From NCBI RefSeq assembly GCF_947498175.1, contig NZ_CANMJB010000003.1, positions 310,001-374,000 of the forward strand: 64,000 bases of DNA. Reading direction: 5' to 3'. This DNA is from an uncultured Algimonas sp. Lineage in GTDB: Bacteria > Pseudomonadota > Alphaproteobacteria > Caulobacterales > Maricaulaceae. Positions 27,016-37,052 of the stretch are shown piece by piece. The first letter of the stretch is position 1. Each line of letters starts with the position of its first letter. Both the position numbers and the translations under genes were made by a program. Under the pieces are notes generated by a model. It had not been told where the DNA came from, ran no database searches, and was given only the letters and a program-made list of their open reading frames with translations.

Positions 27016-28503
27016 TCAGGCGAGCAGCCGTCTAACGCAGTCCGCCCAGCCGTCCAAGAGGGTCTTTCGCCCATCCGCAGACATGCCGGGTTCGAATAGC
27101 CGGTCGCGCGACCAGAGCGCCGAGAGATCGTCCAGACCATCCGCCATTCCGGCTCCAATCATGGCCAGATAGGCCGCGCCCATGGCCGTGGTTTCCAGCA
27201 CGACCGGCCGCTCCACCGGCAGGTCCAGCACGTCGGCCAGATGGCCGACCATCCAGTCGTTCGCGACCATGCCGCCGTCCACGCGCAAGCTCTTCGGATG
27301 CGCGCCGTCCTTCGCCATGGCCTCGAACAGGTCGTGCGTCTGGTAGACGACGCTTTCTACCGTCGCGCGCACGACATGGTCGCGCCCCGTATCGCGCGTC
27401 AGTCCGAACAGGGCGCCGCGCGCATCCGGCTCCCAATATGGCGCGCCGAGGCCGGTGAAGGCGGGCACCAGATAGACGCCGTGATTTCCATCAAGCCGTT
27501 CGCAGATCGCTTGCGTCTGCTCGGCCGTCTCGACCAGCCCCATCTCGTCGCGCAACCATTGCACCCCCGCCCCTGCAATGAAGATGGAGCCTTCCAGCGC
27601 GTAGGTCGTGTGGCCGCCGATCCGGTAGGCGATGGTGGAGAGCAGCCTGTTGTCCGACGACAGGCACTCCGCCCCCGTATTCAGGATGACGAAGCAGCCT
27701 GTTCCGTAGGTGGACTTGATGTCGCCAGGCCGGATGCAGAGCTGCCCGATGGCGGCCGCTTGCTGGTCGCCCGCCACGCCGCGGATCGGAATGCCCTCAC
27801 CGCCATCCGGGGCCCAGCGGCCGTAATCGTCCACGCAGTCGCGCACGTCGGGCAAGCCCGCACCCGGCACGCCGAACAGGGCGAGCAGCGCCTCGTCCCA
27901 ACGGCCGTCGCGGATATTGTAGAGATTGGTGCGCGACGCATTGGTCGCATCCGTCGCGTGGACCGGTTTTCCGCCGGATTGGGCCGTCAGCCGCCAGATC
28001 AGGAAACTGTCCATCGTCCCGAAACACAACTCGCCAGCTTCCGCCCGCGTCCGGGCGCCCTCCACATGGTCGAGAATCCAGGCGATCTTGGTGGCACTGA
28101 AGTAGGGGTCATGCAGCAGGCCCGTCTTGGCCTGGAGCTGCGGTCCCGGCATCGCCCGCGCCAGAGCGCGGCACCGCTCGGCCGTGCGGCGGTCCTGCCA
28201 GACGACGGCGTTGTAGAGGCACTCGCCCGTTTCGCGGTCCCAGACCAGCGTCGTCTCGCGCTGATTGGTGATGCCGATGGCTTTCGGGGCGTATGCGTTG
28301 GCGGCGCACCAGTCGCGACAGGCCGTGAGAGTGGCTTCGACCGTCGCCCAGATCGCTTCGGGATCGTGTTCGACCCATCCGTCGGCTGGATAGATCTGCG
28401 GGAATTCTTCCTGTGCCGCGTGCAGGATCGTCCCGTCCGTCCCGACCACGAGGGTGCGGGAACTGGTCGTGCCCTGGTCGATGGCGAGAATGGCGTCCGG
28501 CAT
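27016..28503 (-). CDS. glpK: Glycerol kinase
   Basis: 495 aa, usual length. Phosphorylates glycerol to glycerol 3-phosphate. Seen: AIDQGTTSSRTLVV at the N-terminus (ATP site), GWVEHDPEAIW, ITNQRETTLVWDRETG with the catalytic Arg/Glu, GDQQAAAIGQ and the second FGGY segment RVDGGMVANDWMVGHLAD. No glpF or glpD adjacent. The tRNA lies just downstream on the same strand. Confidence 0.96.
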   Translation of the reverse strand: MPDAILAIDQGTTSSRTLVVGTDGTILHAAQEEFPQIYPADGWVEHDPEAIWATVEATLTACRDWCAANAYAPKAIGITNQRETTLVWDRETGECLYNAVVWQDRRTAERCRALARAMPGPQLQAKTGLLHDPYFSATKIAWILDHVEGARTRAEAGELCFGTMDSFLIWRLTAQSGGKPVHATDATNASRTNLYNIRDGRWDEALLALFGVPGAGLPDVRDCVDDYGRWAPDGGEGIPIRGVAGDQQAAAIGQLCIRPGDIKSTYGTGCFVILNTGAECLSSDNRLLSTIAYRIGGHTTYALEGSIFIAGAGVQWLRDEMGLVETAEQTQAICERLDGNHGVYLVPAFTGLGAPYWEPDARGALFGLTRDTGRDHVVRATVESVVYQTHDLFEAMAKDGAHPKSLRVDGGMVANDWMVGHLADVLDLPVERPVVLETTAMGAAYLAMIGAGMADGLDDLSALWSRDRLFEPGMSADGRKTLLDGWADCVRRLLA

Positions 28504-28585
28504 GGATGAACCTTAACGCGTGACATGCATGCGGCAAGCACCGTGTCATTGCGGCGGACCCGGCGAAGGCGTAGGCGCGATAGCC

Positions 28586-29377
28586 ATGGAGGGATGGCCG
28601 ATACCGTTTTGGGGGTTCGTGGAGACTTTTACGGGTCTCTCCGCGATCATCATCGCGCGGTATTTCCTCATCGTCGCGCCGGTTCATTGGGCCTTGTGGA
28701 AACGCCAGCCGCGCAAGGCGGTCCGCCTGTCGCGGCGCGAACCCACCCGCGCGACGATCGCCAACGAAATCCGCCTCTCAGTCATCAGCGCCTTCATCTA
28801 CGCCTTGCCTGCCGCCATCGTGCTGGAGATGTGGAAAGTGGGCGGGACAGCCATCTATGGCGGCCTGCCGCAAGGTCCGGCCGAATGGCTGTGGCTGCCG
28901 GCCAGCGCAGCGATCTATCTGTTCGCGCAGGACACATGGTTCTACTTCTCCCACCGCGTCATGCATCATCCCAAGCTCTTCAAGCATACTCATGCCGGCC
29001 ATCACCGCAGCGTGCAGCCCACGCCCTGGGCGAGCTTCTCCTTCGATCCGGTCGAGGCGGCCAGCATGGCCTGGCTGCTGCCGGTCATGGCGCTGTTCGT
29101 GCCGATCCACTGGGCGACCGCGCTGGTGATCCTGATGCTGATGACGGTGAACGCCGTGTTCAACCATGCCGGATGGGAGGTCTATCCCAAGCGCTGGATC
29201 GAAGGCTGGCTGGGCCGCCACATCATCACGGCGAGTCATCACAATCTGCACCACACGAAGTTCACCGGCAATTACGGCCTCTACTTCCGGTTCTGGGACA
29301 AGGTGTGCGGCACGGACCGGGGGCTGGTCGGCGAAGCCGCGTCCAAACGTCGCCCCGTCGCCGTTCCGGCGGAGTAG
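28586..29377 (+). CDS. Sterol desaturase / fatty acid hydroxylase superfamily protein
   Basis: 263 aa membrane di-iron enzyme. Histidine clusters are present: HRVMHH, HAGHHRSV and SHHNLHHTKF, in the order of the superfamily, with about four hydrophobic segments (about 12-32, 68-88, 105-125 and 165-200). It hydroxylates or desaturates a lipid or carotenoid-like substrate; which one is unknown. Divergent from glpK; start at ATG 28586 chosen because the longer frame is not membrane-like. Confidence 0.85.
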   Translation: MEGWPIPFWGFVETFTGLSAIIIARYFLIVAPVHWALWKRQPRKAVRLSRREPTRATIANEIRLSVISAFIYALPAAIVLEMWKVGGTAIYGGLPQGPAEWLWLPASAAIYLFAQDTWFYFSHRVMHHPKLFKHTHAGHHRSVQPTPWASFSFDPVEAASMAWLLPVMALFVPIHWATALVILMLMTVNAVFNHAGWEVYPKRWIEGWLGRHIITASHHNLHHTKFTGNYGLYFRFWDKVCGTDRGLVGEAASKRRPVAVPAE

Positions 29378-29463
29378 GGACAGCCGGGCAGGGACAGCTC
29401 CCACATCCGCGCGCAAGGCCGGGCGTGCGCGGTCCGTCGTTCACCGTCTTCTTTTTGCGCCTC

Positions 29464-29484
29464 ATCCCGGATCGGGTCCGGCGT
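29464..29484 (+). repeat. 21-nt palindromic repeat, copy 2
   Basis: Begins ATCCCGGATCGGGTCCGG, same length and orientation as the copy at 21015; the last bases (CGT instead of GAT) are decayed. Lies between the sterol-desaturase-like gene and rpoN. Confidence 0.6.
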
Positions 29485-29540
29485 GAGGTACAGGACGGGC
29501 AGGCGGAAGACAGCCGATCATTGCACAGGCGTCGCCGGTC

Positions 29541-29568
29541 TCAGACCCGCATGGCGGGACGCAAACCT
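29541..29568 (+). repeat. Half copy of the three-way-junction repeat (downstream of rpoN)
   Basis: Right half only: hairpin CCCGC-ATG-GCGGG followed by ACGCAAACCT, identical to the corresponding part at 21157-21184. The left arm (about 29524-29540) is too diverged to close the outer stem. It ends 6 nt beyond the rpoN stop and has the same orientation relative to the gene as the other copies. Confidence 0.7.
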
Positions 29569-29574
29569 GGGGGG

Positions 29575-31086
29575 CTAGAGGCGGTTGCGGATGATCCGCC
29601 TTCGCTCCACCGAGCTGGGGATGCCCAGAGCGTCGCGGTATTTGGCGACGGTGCGGCGGGCGATTTCGACGCCGTGGGCGCGCAGGAGTTCGACGATGCG
29701 GTCGTCGGACTTGACGCTTTTCGAATCCGTTTCCTCATCGACCAAGGTCTGGATGCGGTGGCGCACGGCTTCGGCGCTGTGGCCTTCGCCGCCTGACGTG
29801 GACGCGATGGCGGCGGTGAAGAAGAATTTGAGTTCCACTGTGCCGCGCGGCGTGGCCATGAACTTGCCGGACGTGACGCGGCTGACCGTGCTTTCATGCA
29901 TCTCGATGGCTTCGGACACGTCCTTGAGCTTGAGTGGGCGCATGTGATCGACGCCGTAGGCGAAGAAAGCGTCCTGCTGGCGGACGATCTCGGACGCGAC
30001 CTTCAGGATCGTCCGGGCGCGCTGGTCCAGGCTCTTGACCAGCCAGCTGGCGCTTTGGTGGCAATCGGACAAAAACTCGCGCGCGCTCTCGCTGTCACCG
30101 GACGCGGCCTTGATTTCGCGGTAGTAGCGCTTGTTGACCAGCACGCGCGGCAGCGTGTCGGAATTCAGCTCCACCGCCCAGCCGCCTTGCGGCGTTTCGC
30201 GTACGAACACGTCCGGTTCCAGCCCCGACACGGCGGCTCCGCCATAGGCCAGCCCCGGCTTGGGGCTGAGCGTGCGCAGATGCAGAACGCGCGTCTTCAG
30301 CTCGTTCAGGTCGAGCTTGCACAGTTTGGTCAGCCGGGGGAGATCGTGCCGCGCCAGCAGGTCGAGATGGTCGAGCAAGGTTCGGTTGGGCCCGTCCAGC
30401 CGGTCGGTCTCGGACAGTTGCAGCGACAGGCATTCCGCCAGGCTGCGCGCGAACACGCCGGTCGGTTCCAGCGTCTGCAACTGCGCGATCACGCGGGCGA
30501 TGCGCGACGGCGGCACGCCCAGCGACAGGGCCAGGCTTTCCGTTTCCTCGCGCAGGTAACCCGCATCGTCGATCAGGCCGAGCAGATAATCCGCGACCGG
30601 CCGGTCGGCGGGCGACAGGGCCAGATGGGCGAACTGTTTGCGCAGATGGTCCTGCAGCGTGACTTCGGCGGCCGCGTTGGCGGCGATGTCGAAGCCGTCC
30701 GACAAGGGCCGACCGGAACCTGCGCCCTTGGTGAAATCCAGCGTTCCGCCCACGTCGGCCGCCGTGCCGACGGAATCGCACGCACTGTCGTCGCTGACGC
30801 TGTGTTCGGGGGCATCCATTTCGGACTGTGCCGCGCCGGGGGCGTCCATCTGCAGGCTGGCGCCATGAGCGGACATATCGGGAGTCGGGGTTTCGGACAC
30901 CTCCTCGCCGCGCCGGTTCTCGTCTCCCGTGCCGCGTTCCAGCAGCGGGTTCTTCTCCAGCTGTTCCTCGACGAAAGCCGCGAGTTCGATGTTGGACAGC
31001 TGCAGCAGTTTGATCGCCTGCTGCAATTGCGGCGTCATGGCCAGGCTTTGCGTCTGACGCGCGACGATGTTCGGGGCTAACGCCAT
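29575..31086 (-). CDS. rpoN: RNA polymerase sigma-54 factor
   Basis: 503 aa. Region I glutamine/leucine-rich activator-contact segment (MTPQLQQAIKLLQLSN), acidic region II (about 50-110), core-binding and -12 binding middle part, and the C-terminal RpoN box ARRTVAKYRDALGI (canonical ARRTVAKYRE) that reads the -24 element. Start MALAPNIVARQTQSL chosen over an ATG six codons earlier. The usual hpf/ptsN neighbours are not adjacent. Confidence 0.96.
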   Translation of the reverse strand: MALAPNIVARQTQSLAMTPQLQQAIKLLQLSNIELAAFVEEQLEKNPLLERGTGDENRRGEEVSETPTPDMSAHGASLQMDAPGAAQSEMDAPEHSVSDDSACDSVGTAADVGGTLDFTKGAGSGRPLSDGFDIAANAAAEVTLQDHLRKQFAHLALSPADRPVADYLLGLIDDAGYLREETESLALSLGVPPSRIARVIAQLQTLEPTGVFARSLAECLSLQLSETDRLDGPNRTLLDHLDLLARHDLPRLTKLCKLDLNELKTRVLHLRTLSPKPGLAYGGAAVSGLEPDVFVRETPQGGWAVELNSDTLPRVLVNKRYYREIKAASGDSESAREFLSDCHQSASWLVKSLDQRARTILKVASEIVRQQDAFFAYGVDHMRPLKLKDVSEAIEMHESTVSRVTSGKFMATPRGTVELKFFFTAAIASTSGGEGHSAEAVRHRIQTLVDEETDSKSVKSDDRIVELLRAHGVEIARRTVAKYRDALGIPSSVERRRIIRNRL

Positions 31087-31227
31087 GCTCGACCTGCCTC
31101 CCATTCCCTTGGACCGGCCCTTTGACTGGGACGGGCGGCATGCCAGTTCGGCCGCCGCACCCGGTTTGGGACGTGGAATAGGCCGGAAGGCTTAGGACGG
31201 CCTTACGCGACAGGGTTAGGAAAGGGT

Positions 31228-32259
31228 TTAGGCGACCGGTGACATTGCGCGGCGCATCAGCTCCGGCGCCACGCGCAGCGCCATGTCATGCACCGAACTT
31301 TCCGGACGCGCGCCGTAATGACCGATCACTTCCGCCGCCGCGATGGAGCCGAGATAGCCCGCATCGGGCCAGGACAGGCCCATGGCGCGGCCCGCCAGCA
31401 CCCCGGCAGCGTACTGGTCGCCCGCGCCGGTCGTGTCGACCAGCGTTTCGGCCCAGACGACGGGGATGTCGTGGCGCTCCCCGCCAACGCTGATGATGGA
31501 CCCGTCCGCGCTGCAGGTCACGCACAGGACAAGATCGTCGCGCTCCAGCTCGGCCAGGCCCGCCTCCAGATCGCTGCCGCCGGTCAGGGTCAGCAATTCG
31601 TCGCGGTTGGCGAAGACGATGTCGGTCTGGTGATCGACCAGATGGCGGAAGCTGTCGCGGTGGCGGTCGACGCAGAACGGATCGGACAGGGTGATCGCGA
31701 CCTTGCCGCCGGACGCGCGCGCCACTTCGGCGGCATGGACGTAGGCGGCCTTCGCCGCGTCGCTGTCGAACAGATAGCCTTCGAGATAGAGCGTGTCGGC
31801 GGCGCGGATCATGGCATCGACCACGTCGCCGGTCTCGAACTCCGTCGAGGCGCCGAGGAAGGTGTTCATGGTGCGCTCGCCATCGGGCGTCACCGCGATC
31901 ATGCTGCGCGCCGAGGCCGCGCCCGTATCGGTCGGACGGGTGGCGAAATCCAGTCCCGCCGCGCGGTATCCGTCCGCCAACGCCTCGCCGGTGCGGTCGC
32001 GCCCGACCTTGCCGATATAGGCGGCGCGCAGGCCCATGGCCGCTATCCCGACCATCGTGTTGGCGGCGGACCCGCCGGCGATGGTCTGAGTCTCGCCGTT
32101 CGCCCGGAACGCTTTAGTCAGCGCCAACGCCCGGTCCTGGTCAATCAGCGCCATCGTGCCCTTGATCATGCCGTGGTCGGACAGGAAGGCATCGTTCAAG
32201 GGCGCGATGACATCCATGATGGCGTTGCCGATCCCGACAACATCGTAAGCAGCTGACAT
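31228..32259 (-). CDS. PfkB-family sugar/adenosine kinase
   Basis: 343 aa ribokinase-fold enzyme. N-terminal VGIGNAIMDVIAPL, the GGSAANTMVGIAAMG substrate motif (about 63) and the C-terminal ATP/anion-hole motif DTTGAGDQYAAGVLAG (about 275) with catalytic Asp. Similar proteins in alphaproteobacteria are annotated as adenosine kinases; ribose or fructose cannot be excluded. Monocistronic. Confidence 0.9.
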   Translation of the reverse strand: MSAAYDVVGIGNAIMDVIAPLNDAFLSDHGMIKGTMALIDQDRALALTKAFRANGETQTIAGGSAANTMVGIAAMGLRAAYIGKVGRDRTGEALADGYRAAGLDFATRPTDTGAASARSMIAVTPDGERTMNTFLGASTEFETGDVVDAMIRAADTLYLEGYLFDSDAAKAAYVHAAEVARASGGKVAITLSDPFCVDRHRDSFRHLVDHQTDIVFANRDELLTLTGGSDLEAGLAELERDDLVLCVTCSADGSIISVGGERHDIPVVWAETLVDTTGAGDQYAAGVLAGRAMGLSWPDAGYLGSIAAAEVIGHYGARPESSVHDMALRVAPELMRRAMSPVA

Positions 32260-32496
32260 GGTGGAAAATCCTGCTTGGGGAGACTGTTCCGGGCGTGCGA
32301 TCGACGCCGCAGTCCGGCGGACATAGCGCAGCCTGCGTTACGCGTCCCGTAAAATTTCATCCGGGTTGCGATGGGGCGAAAGGCTTGAGCTGGAAAACTC
32401 CGGCAGAGCTGATATGGCGCGACGGCCGGGGATGCTTCGCTCTGCCTTGAACTTGCCCAATGCATGCGTCGCAATCCAGAAAGGGGGTCACTTTCC

Positions 32497-33567
32497 ATGA
32501 CGCGAATAATCCTGCTGATCGTCCTTCTGCTCGCGGCCGCCGCTCCCGCGCGGGGCCAGAATGCCGTGGGCGGTCATGTCGTCGCCGCCACGGACCGAAC
32601 GGACCGGGTGAGCCTGGTCGCGCAAGGTGTTGCGAACCCCGAAAGCCGGGCGGAAGTCGGCGCGGATACGGTGTTCCACATCGCCTCGCTGTCCAAGCAG
32701 ATCACGGCGGCGGCGCTCGCCTTCGCCATTTTGGAAGAGCGGGTTTCGCTGGACGACCCGGTCGCGACCCATTTTCCCGAAGCGCGCCATCTGGGCGAAG
32801 ATCTCACGGTTGGCCATCTGCTCTATTTCACAAGCGGGCTGAGCGAAGCCTACGACCTGCCGCGTGCGGGCGGAATACCGTGGACAACTCACCATTACTT
32901 CACCGTCGAAGACGCCATTGAGACGAGCCTTGCGCAGAAGACGCTGAAATTCCCTCCCGGTTCGCGGTGGGACTACAATAACATCAACTACCAGCTGATC
33001 GCGGAGCTCATTGCCCGTCTCTATGAGCGACCGTTCAGCGAGGTGGTGGCGGAAAAGATCTTCGATCCGCTGGGCATGACGGCGTCGCTGATCCATGACG
33101 ACACGACCCGGATCATTCCCAACCGCGCCGAGGGGCTGGTTCCGCGCACCAAAGAGTTCGTCGAACAATTGCGCTCGGTCGGGGTCGAGGCCAGCCTGGA
33201 GGGCGGGCCGGTCCTGATCCGCAGGAACGCGCCGCATTATGGTGGCAGCGGCGTCATGACGTCGATGGCGGACTGGCTGCTCTGGCAGCGCGAAATGCTG
33301 AGCGGCGCGGTGTTCGGCGACGCGTTCTGGGAGGTGATGATGTCCACGCGGAGCTATGATCACGACAAGGCGAACGATGCGTTCGGCCTCGTCAAAAGCG
33401 AGTTCGAAGGGGCGGCGATCCTGTGGTTTTCCGGGGGCGATATTGACGGCACCAGCTACATGCTGGCCTCGCCAGAGCTGGGCCTCGCCGCCGCCTGCTT
33501 TTCCAACAATCCGACCTTCGACTGCCGGAGCGAGGCCCAGACCGCGTTCCGGGACGCCCGACCTTGA
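32497..33567 (+). CDS. Exported serine hydrolase, beta-lactamase/PBP-like family
   Basis: 356 aa with signal peptide (cut after ARG or RGQ, about 21). The acyl-serine motif SLSK (about 67) and the YNN motif (about 151) mark the class C beta-lactamase/esterase fold; the third KTG-type box near 315 is replaced by a WFSGGD segment. Likely periplasmic esterase or peptidase rather than a true beta-lactamase. ATG 32497 follows AAGGGGG; an ATG at 32464 would precede the signal with 11 polar residues. Confidence 0.83.
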   Translation: MTRIILLIVLLLAAAAPARGQNAVGGHVVAATDRTDRVSLVAQGVANPESRAEVGADTVFHIASLSKQITAAALAFAILEERVSLDDPVATHFPEARHLGEDLTVGHLLYFTSGLSEAYDLPRAGGIPWTTHHYFTVEDAIETSLAQKTLKFPPGSRWDYNNINYQLIAELIARLYERPFSEVVAEKIFDPLGMTASLIHDDTTRIIPNRAEGLVPRTKEFVEQLRSVGVEASLEGGPVLIRRNAPHYGGSGVMTSMADWLLWQREMLSGAVFGDAFWEVMMSTRSYDHDKANDAFGLVKSEFEGAAILWFSGGDIDGTSYMLASPELGLAAACFSNNPTFDCRSEAQTAFRDARP

Positions 33568-33622
33568 CCGCTTGAGGCGGGTCGGACCGAGACACAATAG
33601 ACCCTTTTCAGAGAAAGTCTTC

Positions 33623-34546
33623 ATGATGCGCATCGGTCTTCTGGCCTCCGCCAACCTGCTGCCCGGCGCAGGCGAGAAACGCGCGGACGCGTTCGAGTTC
33701 GACGAGGAGCTGGCGAGCCTGCGGTCGGGTTTCGAAACGCTCGGTCTGCAGCTCGACCCGGTTCTGTGGGACGAGGCGGATGACCATGCGCCCGGCTTCG
33801 ATGCATTGCTGCCGCTCATGGTGTGGGACTATTTCGAAGGGCATGAGGCGCGCTTTCTGGCGACGATGGCGCGCGCTGCGGAAGTGACGCCCGTACTGAA
33901 CCCACCGGACCTGCTGCGCTGGAATTCGGACAAGCTTTATCTGGACGAGATGGCGCGGCGCGGGGCCAAAGTGATCCCGACCCGCCGGGTGGACGGCGTC
34001 ACGCCCGCCGATGCGCAAGCCGCTTTCAAGGCGTTCGGCACGGACCGCATCGTCATCAAACCGCAGGTCGGGGGCGGCGCATGGCGGCAGGCGCTCTACG
34101 GCAAAGGCGAGCCTTGGCCGGACGCGGACGCGCTGCCGCCCGAAGGCGCGCTGATCCAGCCTTTCCTGCCCAGCGTGCAAAGCGAAGGCGAGTATAGCTT
34201 TCTCTATTTCGGTGGCCGGTTCAGCCACGCGCTTCTGAAAACGGCCAAGCCCGGCGACTACCGCATCCAGAGCCTCTATGGCGGGTCAGAAGCGACCTAC
34301 CAGCCCAGCGCAGACGAGATCGCCGGTGCCGACGCCATTCTCGCCACGCTCGACGACGCGCCCCTCTATGCGCGCGTCGATCTGCTGCGCGGGCTGGACG
34401 GCCAGCTCGCCCTGATCGAGCTGGAGATGATCGAACCCTATCTCTACCTGCCCCATGCCGAGGTCGTGGACGGCGTCAATCAGGGCGCGGTGCGGTTGGG
34501 CGAGGAGCTGATCGCGCGGATTGCGGAAGACCGAAAGGCCGACTAA
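33623..34546 (+). CDS. ATP-grasp enzyme, glutathione-synthetase-like
   Basis: 307 aa. ATP-grasp features: [25 protein letters not shown] (two parts, about 95-120), [13 protein letters not shown] with the ATP-binding Lys and glycine loop (about 145), [17 protein letters not shown], and [15 protein letters not shown] with the metal-binding Glu residues (about 275). Such enzymes join a carboxylate to an amine or thiol. Partner and product unknown. Directly upstream of miaB (32-nt gap). Confidence 0.83.
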   Translation: MMRIGLLASANLLPGAGEKRADAFEFDEELASLRSGFETLGLQLDPVLWDEADDHAPGFDALLPLMVWDYFEGHEARFLATMARAAEVTPVLNPPDLLRWNSDKLYLDEMARRGAKVIPTRRVDGVTPADAQAAFKAFGTDRIVIKPQVGGGAWRQALYGKGEPWPDADALPPEGALIQPFLPSVQSEGEYSFLYFGGRFSHALLKTAKPGDYRIQSLYGGSEATYQPSADEIAGADAILATLDDAPLYARVDLLRGLDGQLALIELEMIEPYLYLPHAEVVDGVNQGAVRLGEELIARIAEDRKAD

Positions 34547-34578
34547 AGGCCCGCCAATCACAGTTTCGGAGTTCCGCC

Positions 34579-36081
34579 ATGTCACCGCGCGATAAAACCG
34601 CGTCCCGTGACGGCCGCGCGCCCCGCCGGACGGTCCTTGATATCGGACGTCCGCCCGCGCCTGCCGCCACGACCCTGAAATCCCCGTCGCCTCGCCGGTC
34701 CACCCATGACGATGTCGAGGCGCCGACGGTGGCGACGCCGCGTCCCGTCGCCGGGGCCAACACCAAGTCGGTCTTCATCAAGACCTATGGCTGCCAGATG
34801 AACGTCTATGACAGCGAACGCATGGCCGACGTGCTCGCGCCGATCGGCTACGCCGCGGTGGACACGCCGGACCAGGCCGATCTCGTCATCCTCAACACCT
34901 GCCACATTCGCGAAAAGGCGGCCGAGAAGGTCTATTCGGAACTGGGCCGCATCCGCAAACATAAGGAAATGAACAAGTCGGACATGAAGGTCGCCGTCGC
35001 GGGCTGCGTCGCGCAGGCCGAAGGCGCAGAGATCCGCCGCCGCGCGCCGGTCGTGGACATGGTGCTGGGTCCCCAAACCTATCACAAGCTGCCCGAAATG
35101 ATCGCGCGCGTCAGCCGCGCGGCGGGCGATGTGCTGGAGACCGAGTTCGACACGATCGAGAAGTTCGATGCTTTGCCCGCCGGACGTCAGGCCAAGGGCT
35201 ACAGCGCCTTCCTGACCGTGCAGGAAGGCTGCGACAAGTTCTGCACCTTCTGCGTCGTGCCCTACACGCGCGGGGCCGAGGTCAGCCGCCCGGTCGAGCA
35301 GATCGTGCTGGAGGCCCGTTCGCTCGCTAGGCAGGGCGTGCGCGAAATCACGCTGATCGGGCAGAATGTCGATGCGTACCACGCCGATGGGCCTGACGGC
35401 ACGGAATGGGGCCTGGGTCAGCTTATCCGTCACGTCGCGAAGATCGGCGGGATCGACCGGCTGCGCTTCACGACCAGCCACCCGCGCGACATGGACGAGG
35501 CCCTGATCGAAACGCTGGCGTCCGAGCCCAAGCTGATGCCATACCTCCATCTCCCGATCCAGGCAGGCAGCGACCGGGTGCTTGACGCCATGAACCGGGG
35601 CCACACCTACGCCCACTACCGCGACCTGATCGCGCGCGTGCGCGAGGCCCGGCCCGACATCGCGCTCAGTGGCGACTTCATCGTCGGCTTCCCAGGCGAA
35701 ACGGACGAGGATTTCGAGGCGACGATGACCTGCGTGCGCGAGATCGGCTACGCCTCTTCCTTCAGCTTCAAATATTCCACCCGCCCCGGCACGCCGGGCG
35801 CGACCCTGCCGCGACAGGTGCCCGAAGCGGTCAAGAGCGAACGGCTCAAGCGCTTGCAAGAGCTGCTCTACACGCAACAACGAGACTGGAATGCGGGGCT
35901 CATCGGCAAGACGCTGGACGTTCTGGTCGAAGGTCACGCCAAGGAACCGGGTCGCCTGTTCGGTCGCTCTCCCTATTTAACGGGCACGCATTTCGACGGC
36001 CCGGAAGACCTGATCGGCCAGATCGTGCCGGTGCGGATCACGAGCGCGGGCGTGAACTCGCTGGTGGGCGAACTAGGCTAG
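34579..36081 (+). CDS. miaB: tRNA-2-methylthio-N6-isopentenyladenosine37 synthase MiaB
   Basis: 500 aa radical-SAM methylthiotransferase. UPF0004 domain with [13 protein letters not shown] and NTCHIREKA cysteines, radical-SAM cysteines in [16 protein letters not shown], and a C-terminal TRAM domain from about 430. The first ~55 residues are a basic, Pro-rich extension beyond the usual MiaB start. In many alphaproteobacteria phoH and ybeY follow; here a 6-kb accessory segment intervenes. Confidence 0.96.
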   Translation: MSPRDKTASRDGRAPRRTVLDIGRPPAPAATTLKSPSPRRSTHDDVEAPTVATPRPVAGANTKSVFIKTYGCQMNVYDSERMADVLAPIGYAAVDTPDQADLVILNTCHIREKAAEKVYSELGRIRKHKEMNKSDMKVAVAGCVAQAEGAEIRRRAPVVDMVLGPQTYHKLPEMIARVSRAAGDVLETEFDTIEKFDALPAGRQAKGYSAFLTVQEGCDKFCTFCVVPYTRGAEVSRPVEQIVLEARSLARQGVREITLIGQNVDAYHADGPDGTEWGLGQLIRHVAKIGGIDRLRFTTSHPRDMDEALIETLASEPKLMPYLHLPIQAGSDRVLDAMNRGHTYAHYRDLIARVREARPDIALSGDFIVGFPGETDEDFEATMTCVREIGYASSFSFKYSTRPGTPGATLPRQVPEAVKSERLKRLQELLYTQQRDWNAGLIGKTLDVLVEGHAKEPGRLFGRSPYLTGTHFDGPEDLIGQIVPVRITSAGVNSLVGELG

Positions 36082-36426
36082 ACCGAGATCATGAGCCACG
36101 CGACCCAAACGCTTGTCGCGCGTTGCCAAGGGTACGCCCGTCAACTTGGCCGAAACGAGAAGGTGGGCATCCACCCAGCCGATGCCGCGGCCATAGACCT
36201 CTGTGTTCCGGATGAAGAGCATCACCTCTTCATTACTTGCCTCGATCGATCTTGGCAGACGCGTCAATTGCATTTCCAGCCCGGCTCTGTTTGACACCGA
36301 GCCAAGCAGAATCTCCCCTTTAACGAATGGATGACAGAGCACCTGTTTCGCTTCCAATCGCTTGTGGAACTCGGAATCGCCGCTTCGTAGGAAGTCGATC
36401 CAAATCGAACTGTCATAGAGTTTCAC
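36073..36426 (-). CDS. vapC: VapC-type PIN-domain ribonuclease toxin
   Basis: 117 aa PIN domain. Acidic metal-binding residues are in place: Asp5 (YDSSIWIDF), Glu38 (KGEILLG), Asp86 (WVDAHLL) and Asp104 (ATRDKRL). Acts as an endoribonuclease on tRNA or rRNA when free of VapB. Overlaps the vapB stop by 4 nt and its own end overlaps the convergent miaB end by 9 nt. Base composition is less GC-rich than neighbours. Confidence 0.92.
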   Translation of the reverse strand: MKLYDSSIWIDFLRSGDSEFHKRLEAKQVLCHPFVKGEILLGSVSNRAGLEMQLTRLPRSIEASNEEVMLFIRNTEVYGRGIGWVDAHLLVSAKLTGVPLATRDKRLGRVAHDLGLA

Positions 36427-36614
36427 GAAAAGCGTCGGCGGGGCGCAGGCTCCAAATCAGGTTCGGATCCACCTAGCCGCGCCAGCCGCATCGCGGCTTC
36501 ATGCGCGATCAAGGCGTCGAGAGCTGCGTTGATCAATTCGGTCCTATTCGAGATTCCAGACAGGCTCGAAGCCGTTTCGAGCTTTTCCTGGTCAAGGGTC
36601 ACGGTCGTTCTCAT
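36423..36614 (-). CDS. vapB: VapB-type antitoxin
   Basis: 63 aa. N-terminal ribbon-helix-helix pattern MRTTVTLDQEKLETASSL and a helix RTELINAALDALIAHEAA, then a flexible C-terminal tail that would wrap VapC. Overlaps vapC by 4 nt, the standard toxin-antitoxin coupling. Binds DNA as a dimer and autorepresses; a candidate operator lies immediately upstream. Confidence 0.9.
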   Translation of the reverse strand: MRTTVTLDQEKLETASSLSGISNRTELINAALDALIAHEAAMRLARLGGSEPDLEPAPRRRFS

Positions 36615-36640
36615 GCATCATATCTGTCATCATTTGATGC
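36615..36640 (-). promoter_or_regulatory. Candidate VapB operator (inverted repeat)
   Basis: GCATCA (36615-36620) and TGATGC (36635-36640) are perfect inverted half-sites, centre-to-centre 20 bp (two helical turns), touching the vapB start codon. Position and symmetry fit autoregulation by a ribbon-helix-helix antitoxin. Confidence 0.5.
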
Positions 36641-36736
36641 GAGTTTCAATGCCAAACTCCTTGACTCACTCGATTTCCCTTGTGCGACAGCCCGTCGCAC
36701 CCTTACACTGATCCCATCGCATGAACGGAGGACATC

Positions 36737-36991
36737 ATGACGTTGGAAGCAATTCTCATCTGGCTGCTGATTGGGGCGGTCGCGGGTTGGCTCGCGGGAG
36801 TCGTAATGAAATCGGCCGGGCCCTACGGGCTGATCGGCGACATCGTCCTGGGCATCATCGGCGCCTTCGTCGGCGGCTGGCTGCTCGGCATGCTGGGCGT
36901 GGCGTTCGGCGGGATCCTGGGCAGCATCGTCACCGCCTTCATCGGCGCCTGCGTGCTGATCTTCCTGGCCCGGCTCATCAAGCGGGCCTGA
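36737..36991 (+). CDS. GlsB/YeaQ/YmgE-type small membrane protein
   Basis: 84 aa with three hydrophobic segments and the glycine-rich pattern IWLLIGAVAGWLAGVV, DIVLGIIGAFVGGWLLG and GGILGSIVTAFIGACVLIFL of the transglycosylase-associated (GlsB) family, usually induced by envelope or acid stress. ATG preceded by GGAGG (CGGAGGACATC). Followed by an intrinsic terminator. Confidence 0.9.
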   Translation: MTLEAILIWLLIGAVAGWLAGVVMKSAGPYGLIGDIVLGIIGAFVGGWLLGMLGVAFGGILGSIVTAFIGACVLIFLARLIKRA

Positions 36992-37027
36992 CCGCCTCGC
37001 GGCGGCGTCGCATCTTCAAAGCCTGCG

Positions 37028-37052
37028 CGCCCGCCATTCCGGCGGGCGTTTT
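37028..37052 (+). terminator. Intrinsic terminator of the GlsB-like gene
   Basis: 8-bp GC stem CGCCCGCC/GGCGGGCG with loop ATTCC, followed on the plus strand by TTTT. Lies 37 nt after the GlsB-like stop and abuts the end of the convergent lipoprotein gene. Confidence 0.8.

Noticed and set aside
32497-33567. Antibiotic-resistance beta-lactamase
   Set aside because: SxxK and YxN motifs fit the broad serine-hydrolase family, but the third box is not KTG-like and there is no regulator or mobile context.
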